In this document: piece by piece, positions 19,801-31,800 of the stretch
Layout of the letters: the number at the start of each line of letters is the position of its first letter
Numbering within the stretch: the stretch's first letter is position 1
NCBI GenBank assembly: GCA_016987375.1
Contig: PJRA01000263.1
Coordinates: 3,145,648 to 3,178,321, forward strand
DNA: 32,674 nucleotides
From: Brachionus koreanus
Taxonomy: Eukaryota; Rotifera; Eurotatoria; Ploima; Brachionidae
Reading direction: 5' to 3'
Notes under the pieces: generated by a model
Told to the model about the DNA's origin: nothing
Databases searched by the model: none
The model's input: only the letters and a program-made list of their open reading frames with translations
Position numbers and translations under genes: made by a program

Positions 19801-22800
19801 TCCAAGAAAAATTTGTAATTCTAACAGGTAATTAGATTTTATTAAAAAAAAATTAATCTTATATCAAAATACAAGCCCAAATTTAAACTCATATTAAATA
19901 TCATTAAGTCTAAAAGCGAAATATTGTGAGTTTTCTTCTTGAATAAAATAATTACTAACATATGATGGAAGAGAGATATTTTAGGCAATTTCTTCTTTTT
20001 TTTTTTAATAATAAGGCTAGTGGTAATCCTTTTGCCAATACTAGCTCGAGGATTATGTTCTCATTTTAAGAGAAGATCAGAGAGTATTGAAATCAAAAGT
20101 TAATCTGGCCAATTGTTAAATAGACGATAAGCCGATTTTTGGTCGCTTTTGTAAAAGCTTTGTTTAGAAAAAAAATATTACTTAATAAATTTTTAATGCA
20201 AAATATTTTAGTCAAACTGGTTTTATAAGTGGGTAACCTAAATTAAAATTGTTTATTTTATTCTTTTTTAATTTAATAATTTATTCTTTATTTAAAAATA
20301 AAAATTTTTCGCCTTTTCATTTGGATAAACATTTTATTTTAAAGTGCTTGTATTGATTAAATTTGACGTAAGCATTCAATTAAGAACAAATCAATTATTT
20401 TTTTCTAAGTTTTAACATGAGACTCTATAAACTGGATGTAACATGCACTTATTGCTCACTAAATTGAATATTTCTTTCTAGGTTAAGATTTTTATTTGCA
20501 TAAAAAAATTAAAATAATGAAACTTATTTTTCAATTTCAAGGTCAATCAACAGGCTAGTTTCCGTGTCTAAAAAGATTAATTAACACTTCATATATTAAA
20601 ATTCATTATAAAATATATATATTTTTTAACCCTATTCTATCCTGGCGGATAATCCTGCGTCGAGTTGATCATCTACACTGAAAATTTTACCCAGTCGAAA
20701 CCGGTCCCCAGTTTTTTGATAAAGAGGGTTTAAAAACATGCGCCTGTTATTACATTTTGAAGATTTTTCCCACCCTTAGCGGGTTTTGAACCCTCGATCC
20801 TCTGCTTGCATGACTATCACAAAAACCACTCGGCATACGGACTTTTTATTATAAAATATAGATAATAATTAAAAATAATCAATTACATAGTTATTTAAAA
20901 ATGTTGAACAAGTTATTCAAGTTAAATAAATAAAATTTAAATTGTATTAAATAGTTAATTTCTTAAAAAAAAAAAAAATAACAGTTCAGTGAAGATCGAA
21001 ATTTTGAATGTCGAAAAATTTTAAAATTGATTTCTCGATCAAAAAGTAATTCATTAGTTTTAAATTTAAATATTAGAAATATTTCTTTTCCACTTTTTGA
21101 TTTAGACACTGTTTCAAGCTATTGATGTTGTTGCTTAAATTATTTTTCAAATTTCTTTAGTCATTTTTGTTTAGTTTTTCTTTTAAGTTAGTTTAGAAAA
21201 GACATTTAAAAGAAATAATAATCAAATATTTTTATGTTGGAAAGAAAAAAGGCATAAAAAATTTTTTATTTAATTAAAATTATTTGATTCAAATTTTAAA
21301 TTTAATAGTTTTTTTAATAGTATAGATAAATAATAATAAACACAAATATAGTTTTTTTTTATGTTTTTTAAATTTTATTCTATTTGATCAAAATTTAACA
21401 AGCAGATTGAAAATTTGTGAAAGCGATTTGAATTGCGTAACTTGAATGAAAGTTATTCAATTTCCATGCTAATTAAATCTTGTATCATTTTGCGAAACCA
21501 TTTAATAATTTAGATAAATATCATAGGAAACTTTTCTTTTAAATAAGAGAGCAAGAATATATTTATGAAAATTAAAAGCCATAATGGCTAGTAAAAATTG
21601 GTTTTAGGTTGCATTTAGAATTAAACAATAAATCAATCTTTTTTTTTTAAATTAAAATTTTATGCTCTTGATGACTTTTAAAATAAAATAGCACTCGGGG
21701 CCAAACAAAGAGTTTTGATAAAAATAAACAACAACAAAAATCAATTTGGATCAAAGTTATCTTCTTATAAAATAATTTAAAGCATTCTTCATTTACTTCT
21801 TCTCAAATAGAATATAAATAAGAGCTTTATTTGAAGTGTTTTTTCATGATTTTTTGTATCTATTAATCACGATATATAAATTAAGACACCCGTGAGGAAA
21901 TAGAGCATTTTGTGAATTAAAGTGATATCATGTATGCTGAAAAACACCTTTAATAAATTAAAAAAAAATCTATATTTATTTTTGTTTAAAAATAAAGTTA
22001 ATTTTGATCTATTCTCCGTAGCAATATCATTTTAAAATGAAGTATTTAAAAATGTGTCCGATTCGGCCCTTGTGCTGTCCTCATGTTATCTTTAGTGGTA
22101 AAAGAAAAAAAAAATTATTTATTTCTATTTTTATTTTTGATTAAAAAAAGTGCTGATGAATAGTTGGTTTGAATTAATGAATTTTATTTAAAGCTCTACT
22201 TAGAAGCCCGCAAGTAAAATCTCATTCAAATTGATTTTGATTATTCGGTTTGTTTTTTCTACTAGATTTCGATTAAAACGAGCTGAATTACGAATTTCTA
22301 GTCTCATAATTAGGGCATACTTTCAAATAATTTAGCTAACCAAGCTAGCTTCAAGTTTCATCATACTAAAATTTCAATCATGCATTGAATCTAAGCAAAA
22401 TTAGAACAAGATATAAGCTGCATTTCTCACTATTTTCTAGTTTGGTGTTATTCAAAATTGCGGATTAGCAATTTTTTATTAAATATTTATTAAATTTTTA
22501 TTTTTTTTTTTTCAATTTTTCTAAGGTGGTTGTACTCGAAACGGTTCTCTATTGTTTACATTTACTGACAATTGCAACAATAAAGAGATTAAAGTAGAAA
22601 ATTATCGCAAAGCCATAGACTATTTTTGCAATATACCCTCGTAAATATAATTTTATTCAAATTTTATTATTTTTTTTTTCTAATATTTTATCTTCAATTA
22701 ACTTGGCAAAACTTTTAAATATTTACCTCTGTATAGAGAATCAGATAAACAAACCGGATTTAGCATTTTGATCGATAGACGAAACGATAAATGGAGTTCA

Positions 22801-25800
22801 GTTAAGAACGTTCTTATTCTAATACAAGTTTGTCTTGCCTTTGTTTGGCCAATTGTTCTAAATTTAATTTGACTTTACTAAAGGATTATTTTCCAGCTAA
22901 GCTAAACACGATATTTATTCTTCGGCCTCAATCTTACTTTCAACGAGTCCTATCTTCTATTTTATTTCAAGAGGATACACTGAACGAGAGTGTTAATCTC
23001 AACAACTACAATCAACCCATCAAGAATCATCAATTTAATGTAAATTTGAAAATAAACATTAAATAAATAAATTATTGGATTTTTGTTTGCTTGTTTACAG
23101 ATAAAAATTTGTAAAAATCTTGACGAGCTGTACGAGAACATAGATAAAGAAAATCTCACTACTGAATTTGGAGGATCTATTCATTACAGACACCAGGAAT
23201 GGATCGAACAGCGACAAGTAGTTTTTATTTAAACTATGCTAAAAAAAAATAATCTAATTTTGACTGCGGCTATTTCAGTTCATTGAAAAACTGAGTACAA
23301 ATGTAAATGAATGTGTAGCTAGTCTAAAACAGTTCATTAAATTCATGGAAGAAACAGATTTTCCAAACGACGTCGCATCCACACAAATTCTCATAAATAC
23401 TCAATTAAAAGAAAGAGCTGACTTATTGTCGACAGTTCAAAGTACTAAAAGGTATTTGCTATTTAATCCATATTGATTATTGTTTGACCACACAAAGTTT
23501 TGTTTAACATCAACTTTAAAGATTAAAGTTAGCAAATAGAACACTTTTTTACATTAGATCATTTAAGACTTGGATTAGACAATATTTTATTTTCAATTTT
23601 TTTAAACCATAATTTATTATCTTATTCGAAAAGAGACAATTAAACATAAAGCATTTGATTTAGTAGTTATTTCTTTTAAGTTTTTTTTTAGCATTTCTAA
23701 AACTATTTTTTACTTTCAAAAAAATTTCCTGAGAATTTTATTTAAAAAAAAAAATATTTTGACCATATTTTAATGAAAACCAAAAAAAATTTTTTTTTTT
23801 ATTAACTTTGTAAATTTAAAAAAAAATAAAAAGGCAGAAAAAATACTCTTTATTATAATTAAAAAAACTGGTTTGGACATATATTATTTAACCTAGTTGG
23901 CTATGACTGGTCTTCTTTTATTCTTTAGTTTGTTCCATCGTCTTTTTGTTTTTAAATGACTATTGTTAGCGATAAAATTAAAGCTATTTATAAAACAATT
24001 TAAAATTTGAAATTTAGATAATTTAGTAAAATTAATTCATTTGATTCTAATGAGAATAAGAGTATTTTTATTCCGATAGTAACGATCAAAAAATCGAAAA
24101 AAATTTTTTTACTTTATTAAGTCTATTTTTTTTTGATAACACAATTAAGGCTAAGGATAAAATGAATTATTTAATAGATACATAATCGAATATTCATTTT
24201 GAAAGAATTAAGACCATAAAAACTAGCTACCCGTGAACCTCTTCAAAGTAATAAATAATTAAATATTAGATACTTATCAGACATTTTTTTTAGTGAATTA
24301 GATAAGAAGGATATTCAAAATTTCATTGAATCTTTTAGGCTTTTAAGCCTAATACATTTGCTTACTATAACCTATAGAACAATTTTATTCGTTTTAAGCA
24401 AAGCCCACTAAAACATGAAGTATTTATTAAAAATAAAATTGTTTAGAAACAAATTAGCTAATTAGCGTTTTTTTTTTCTTGTTTTCTTATTTTCTTGTTG
24501 AAATTTATACGTTCTAAAAATTTGCACTAAGCTATCAATTTAAATATGAGTTTATGTAATTTTCTATGCTAACATAACTGAAATTTATTCAAAAATTTTT
24601 TGAAAAAAAAATAATTACTTTTAAAGAAGAAAGTTAAACAAAATGAAAATTTTATTTTTAGACAATTTTACACAAACAATATATATATAGATATTTTAAT
24701 TTTACATGCATTTATATGTTAAACAATTTTCTTATTATTTTATATATTAAAAGGTTAAGCGCTTCTTAAGAGTATCTAATATCAATGAAATTTATTTACT
24801 TGTTATTTCAAAAATCTTTAAATTAAATTTATTTTTTTATTTAATATTTTTCACAAATTTCATAACTAATCAGTTTATTTAGTTGTATTTGTTATTTATC
24901 GAGATTGTTTAATTGATTTTTAATTTAAACCTCGAATTTTGCTTCTTTAAAAGTTAAAAAATTAATAAAAATTTGCACTTTTGAATGAATATGTTTTATT
25001 GATGTAACTTAAGATAAATATTTAATGCTCAAGAGAAAAGCTGATATCTTGGTCTAGATCAAATTATTTGGTAGGCTTAATCATACGTTACATTATAGAA
25101 AATTGTACAAGTTCAAACACAGAAAATAATTGAGCCTTTTCCAGAAGAATTTTTTTTAAAGATATTTCTGTTTATGTTTTTCTTTTTTAATTTTATGATA
25201 AAGTTTTTATTACAAAATGTATTCAAAAATTTTTGCTTCATCATCATTTTCTATTTTTAAAAAATATGAAAATTCAAAAAAATAATCTAAAATATCATGG
25301 ATATCAAATTTAATGTTTATTCGTTATTTAAAGTTATCATTTTACACTTTACAAAGTTTGAAGAGTTTAAAATAAAAAATTCACGTGGTCATTATATCAA
25401 ATTTGTTGATCACTAATAAAGTCGTCATGGTACTACTATTCATAAAATATGTCAACATTTGATTACATTTTAATAGAACTAAAGAAATGTCACAATTTTA
25501 TTTTTACTTTTTTTTTTAATTTATCAAGAAAAATAAGCAAATTTTAGTTAACCTTCAAAATATTAGCCATTTTGCCCCAATGTCTTTAGAGTTTCAAAAT
25601 TTTGGTTTAAAATATACGTTTACAATAAATTTTTTTTTAAATAAACAAAGAGTTTGACATATCATTTTGTAGAGAATTCAATTCTGTTTATTTTAACATA
25701 TAATATGACTTAAAATTTTAGAATTACAAAATACCTTTTAAAAAACGCAAAATTTTATGACTCAACATAATACATATATTCCTTTGCAAATAAGTGCCTT

Positions 25801-28800
25801 GCCAAATAGGTTCATAATTTAAAGCGAAACTACATCTGATATTTTTCGTCTCTATTTTCCTAACAAATCTATTTAAGACACATAAAAAATATCTTATTTG
25901 AACCAAATATTCTGTAAGTTTAAGTGCTAAATTCTTCAATAAAGACATGAGTTGTGGATTTTTTAAACTGTTAAAGTATCTATAAATTAAAGTAAAGACA
26001 TTTATCTATTAAAGATATTATTAAATTATTTTGCATGATAATTAATTTAATTTTTAGTTGTTTTTCAAATTAAAGAAAACTTAGATATTTGGATTTGGAA
26101 TTTCGATATTTCTAAATTAAACCGCTTAATCAAGTTATTTCTGATTCATGAGAAAATAAAACTAAAAGCTAAAATTTTTTAAAAAATACTGTACAAACTT
26201 TTAGTCTAGTTTATATTTACAAATATAATAGACTATTTAGATGGGTTCAAATTAATTAAATTCTTTCGTTAAATTAAAAAAAAAAAAACAAAAATTTAAT
26301 GCTCTTAATCATGAAATACTTAGTTGTATTGATGTAAGATTCAATGAAAAATTTCTAATTAATTTTTGTATCATAAAATATAGAATATTTTATTTGAGTC
26401 AAAAATTGAAATTAAATTTTTTGCTTATGTTTCATTGTTAGTTTAGTTTCAACGTCACTTGCCGTTAAATCTCAAAAATTGTTTTACTAAATTTAATTCC
26501 TCTGAAATAAATCCAAAATTTAGTAATGTATAATTTGGTAATAACTCATTGCAAATTAAACACATTTTTTTTTCGAAAAATATTTACATAATAAAATTTG
26601 AAATAAAATAATTCCTGATTTGACTAAGCTACAATGATTACAAAAAAATTTTTTTTTTTAAACTTTTGTTTATTTGTTCAGTGTATTTTTTTTAAAGTAA
26701 ATTTTAAATTGCTTTTTCGTATGAAAGCTTTTTAGGCCTTGATTTTAAAAGTCTACTATTATTGTAAATATTAGTTTAATATTAATTAGTAGAGTTTTTC
26801 AAAAAAAAATATTTAATTACTTAATTGCATTAGTTAGCTCATTATTAGGCTATATTTTCGAACAAAAAATAAAATTGTATTAGTTAAATGCGTAATCCGG
26901 TTTTCACTTTAAAAGAGTCATAGTTTATCCAATTTTTCTACTTGAACAAAACAAACTAATTAAATTTCAGGCAAGCAGCTAGAGATTAAATTAAAATTTT
27001 GTATTTATCGCTATTTGCTGACATTATAGTCCTAAAATGAATGAAACAACATTGTCTATTTTAATTTACAAATTAAACTTATTTAAGATTCGGTGAAACT
27101 GTGCTAAATTTAATAGAAAAAACAAGCAAAATTGACATGTTTCAGAATAAAACCGAGAAATATTCAGCCCTCACACCCGACATTCGTATTCATTATCAAA
27201 CCGTATTCAAGTAAATTTTAAATTTTGACTTAAACAAACCGATTTGCATTCGAAACAGCTTTCAAATGTGTTACTTTAATAAAATATTTAAAAAATTTTT
27301 CATTTCGAATGTGTTATCTTATGCTTGTTTGCTAATTAGCACCATTCTAAAATAGTAAATAAAAATATTTATCTTTTTTTTTTATTTTTTCAACATAGTT
27401 TGCTACAACTGATGGAAGAAAGTCAAAAAACGCTAGAAATGTTCTGGAATAATCATTTTGTTCGTTTGAACAAATGCCTAGATTTAAGAAAATTCGAACA
27501 AAAATTCAAAGATGTATTAAAATTAAAAATTTTTTTTGAATAAATTCAAGTCTGTATTTACTTTTTTCCATTCAAATAGGTACGCATAAATATTCTGAAA
27601 ATAAACGAAAAACTCGGCTCGATTACCGATGAAAATATTCAACTAGAAGAAGAATACGATAGCTTCATAAGACTCTTGCAGGTTTTGAATGAACAATCGA
27701 AAGTAAGCTAGTGTATTTTTTTTAAAATAATTTTTTCTTTTTGAATATTAGTAGAAAAACCAAATTTTAAAAATCAAAGTGGCTCCTCGGAGCTCTTGAA
27801 TAAGATTTTCTCATTATTATTCTATTTAGACATAATTCTGATTGACATTAAATCAAACTGACCCATTTAATTCTTAAGAGCGCTTTTGAAGAAGCATTCA
27901 GTTTGTACAACCAGGGCATAGAGCTACTTATTTCAAGCAAAAAAAATATTAGAACTCAGCTTGACGATATTGAAAAGTCTTGCATAGACTCGGGTGTAGA
28001 ATCCTCATCAAACGATTTTAATTCAGTATCAGATTTGAAAAATTTCAGCGAAAATCTTCTCGCCATACCAGATCCTAATAATAACTCTGAAATGGTTGTT
28101 CTTAAGCAAGAAGTCAGCACCGGCTACTGCATTGACAGCGTCGAGCCCAAGTGCAGCGAATTGAAGCGCTTAATTGACGAATTTAAATTAAACTATTTTA
28201 AAAAATTGAATGGACTCAAAAACAACAAGCTAATGGCTCAAAAGATAAGTTTAGCCAAGCAGGTTTTTGAAAGAGGAAGCACATTATTTCATGACCAGGA
28301 TCTGATAAACATCAGCCAGGAAAGAAAAAGAAAGTATTTGGGCGAAATCGAAGAGTGGCTGGCCGACTACAATAAGCTCGATTTGGATAAATGTGAAGCT
28401 GGGAGCGAGGACGAGACTGTCACTTTGTCTTCGTTTGACATGGATGCGAACAAAATGACCGAATGCAGCAAGGCTCATTCGACTCAAGTCGAGAAAAATT
28501 TCGAAATAGTCTGCTCTCAGCTAAAATCACTCGGTCAAATGTTTGAGAAAAGAAAAGAGCAATTGAACAAGGCATTTGTGGCCTCCAGGCCGGTGCAACG
28601 TGTCGAGCCGCAGCAAATTTTTGATCAGAATAACCTAATGAATCGAATACATGATACATTTAGAAGAGAAATTAAGAGAGACAAAGCAAAAAATTTTGAT
28701 TCGAATTTTTTGCCAGATAATTGCAAGCCAAAGAGAACTTTGTCAAATGCTGATTCGTCACAGCTAGCTGGATTTTTGAAGAAAAATCCGCGCAAATTCT

Positions 28801-31800
28801 CGCACGGAACTCTTAAATCTAGAAAGTTAAGCAATGATTCGTCGTCATCGTCCATAAACGACAATGAAGACGACGAAATATTAGAACAAAAAAAAATGAA
28901 TGAAAAAAAAATTAGGTAATTTAATGCCATTTAAAAAAATAAATTATATTTTTTTTGCTATCAAAAATATGTTATTTATATATTTTATTGATATCTAATT
29001 TAATTGAAAAGGTATCAAAAATAGACTGGTAAAATTGGTATCAAATAATTTTATTAAAAAAATTTTGAAAAAAAAATTGAAAAATTATCATTTAGTTATT
29101 CAGAAGATGGATTATTGTATCAAGATTTTTTTTAAATCTATGTTTTATTTTTGGAACCAGGGAATTGTCCTCTTTTTTTGAGCGTTTTTTGAACAGTTTA
29201 ACAGTCACTAGCATCTTTAGCGTTGAATGGCATTTAAAGCTTTATTACAGCATGCTAAAGCTAATACATATTAGCATATATATCTTTTTCCATTATATGA
29301 GGAGAGGTTAATGTACCATTTCAAAAATCAGGGTCTTTAAAAGTTACTATCGAAATACCAGTGACAGATTCGAACCATTTGTTGAATCAGATCAGAAACC
29401 GCGGTAGAATTAAAATCTGGTTTTTAAGATTTGATCGTGTTTTTATCTACTTATTAGAATTTAAGCTTTCTTTTTAATAGAAAATTTACAAGTACCAAAA
29501 AAAAACTGCTAAATTGCTAAAGTCATTTATTTTTGATACCAAATAAAATTTATTTTATATCAATTAGTATTTTTCCTAATATCAGTTAAAAAAAAATAGA
29601 CATCAAAATTAGATAGCATTAAAAATATAAGCCAAAAAAAAAATTAATATAAAAGAATTTAAATCTTAACTTTTTTATTGTTTTAAGACACATTTTAAGT
29701 GAATTAATAGAAACAGAACGGGTTTACGTGAGTGAATTAAAATTGATTATTGATGTAAATTAGAGTTTATTTTTTAAGAAATTTTTTTTTTAATTTTTTT
29801 TTTAAAGGGTTATTTGAACACTTTGAACGACCCGGAAAATCAAAGTCTAGTACCACAATTTGTGCTTATAAACAAAGACATTTTGTTCGGAAATATACGA
29901 GAGATTTATAATTTTCATAGCAGGTAGGAAAATAAATTTTACTTCCAATTTCAAAAATCAAATGTTTTCTCATTCTTTTCTTGTTTAAGAGTTTTTTTTA
30001 AAGAACTAGAATTGTCTAGAGACTCGATACCCAAAATATGCAAGTTATTTATTAATTGTGTAAGTAAAAAGGAAAAAAAAAATATATTTTTTAAAAATTT
30101 ATTTAAACTTTAGAAAGAAAATTTTTATCTTTACTCAACTTATTGCTTAAACAAACCGAATTCTGAAGAGATATGGAGAGAATATTGCGTCAATTGTTCA
30201 TTTTTTAAAGTAAAATTTTGATTTTAATTTTTTCGAAAAAAAATTAAAATTTTTTCCAAGTCGATTCAAACGAGTCTTGGCCTAAAACTAGCACTAGACA
30301 CTTATTTGTTGAAGCCAGTCCAACGAATCAGCAAATATCAGTTGCTTCTAAAAGAGCTCAAGAAAGTGTGCTCATTCGAACACAAAGAATTAATTGAAGA
30401 GTCGATTGAAAGCATGCTAGATGTGGTTAATAATCTAAATGACGTAATGCATGCCTCGTTTATCATCGGCTACAATTCGGACATTAAAATGAATGGACGT
30501 TTGCTCAAACGGGATCAGATTCAAATGACCAAACTAAAGAGAAATTTGAGCAATAAAACGAGCAGCGCTGCAATGAATGTGGTCAATAGATTTCAAATAA
30601 ATAACAAGACAATTGAGCTTTTTCTATTTGAAAAGGCTATTCTTATTTGCAAGCGCAAGAGCGATGAATTACCACAGACATCTACTTTACAAGGTTCAAT
30701 ATCAACTTCCAATAACAATTCTAACTCTCAACAATCATCGCTGAACAACACAATCTCATCAAATTCATCTTCGCTCATGTCCTCTTCATCATCTACTTTT
30801 TCTTCCACAGCATCTTGCAATTCGATTTTAAATTTTCAGTATTTCTATCAATTTAAAGAAGCTATTAAAACAAATGAGATCGGTTTGACCGAAAATATCA
30901 AAAATGAAAAGAGAAAATTCGAAATTTGGACCGAATCGTTTTCATATGTTTTTGAGGTATTTTTATTATTTATACATAAAACAATAATTTTTTTTTTAAA
31001 AATTTTATTCAAACTAATTTAAAAATGAAAAAAGAATAAAAAATTTCAAATTTTATTTGACTCTAGAAAAGCTAAAGTAGTTGTTTGACATTTAGTTTTG
31101 AATATTTAAACTTGACTAAATATAATAATTGATTTTTTTTTTTTAATTTAATTAAAGTAAATTAATTTTTTATTTTCTCAATTAATATTCTAGTGTGCAA
31201 TTTGAAGACAAATTTTTTCTTCAAATTTAATGCAAAAATTTATTTTTGAATTTTAAGGCAAGCAGCGAAAATGAAAAACAGCTTTGGATAAATCAGATAA
31301 AAAATTTGCTCGAAAGTCAACTGAATGAAATAAAATGTAATTTAAAATTTAGTTCTAGTTATATTTTTTAAATAAAGATTGTTTTGTTTAGCTAAATATC
31401 AAACAATAAAATTGGAAACATTGAGTAAAATGGTCAATGGAAACATGAATCATGCAAATTTTTCCAAAACTCAATCTTTTAAATTGAATCCATCCAATTT
31501 GTCGTCGGTTCTGTCATCGTCAGTCTCTTCTTTGTCAAACAGAACTAATTCATATGAATATGACTACGATCCTGAGGCAGATGCTGATACAGACTTTTCC
31601 AACGAGTTTTCAAATTTTTCTATTAAAAAATCATCTGAAAAGCCCAACTTACATCAATTATTTTTGACTGTTTCGAAACCTAATGTAGAGAGGCGAGTCT
31701 CTAGCGAATCAAGCCAAAAGTCAAGTCCGTCGACTTCAATTAGCTATTCAACTAAAATAAAGTCTAATTCAATGCTATCAATAGATCATGGTGAGTAATT

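Noticed and set aside
20760..20847. A genuine tRNA-Ser or tRNA-Leu gene
   Set aside because: The A and B boxes are present, but the acceptor stem does not pair and the anticodon arm is disrupted. The flanking 13-bp duplication points to a SINE.
25724..25948. 74-codon minus-strand open frame beside the mariner fragment
   Set aside because: Its translation does not resemble transposase or any other protein I know, and it starts inside the repeat edge. It is probably chance.
28284..28930. Three overlapping minus-strand open frames opposite the large Rho-GEF exon
   Set aside because: They are antisense shadows of a 345-codon exon with good frame continuity and splice borders.
29340..29430. A second tRNA-like SINE on the minus strand (GGTTCGAATCT)
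   Set aside because: The B-box-like match stands alone. I found no A box at the right distance and no clear target duplication.
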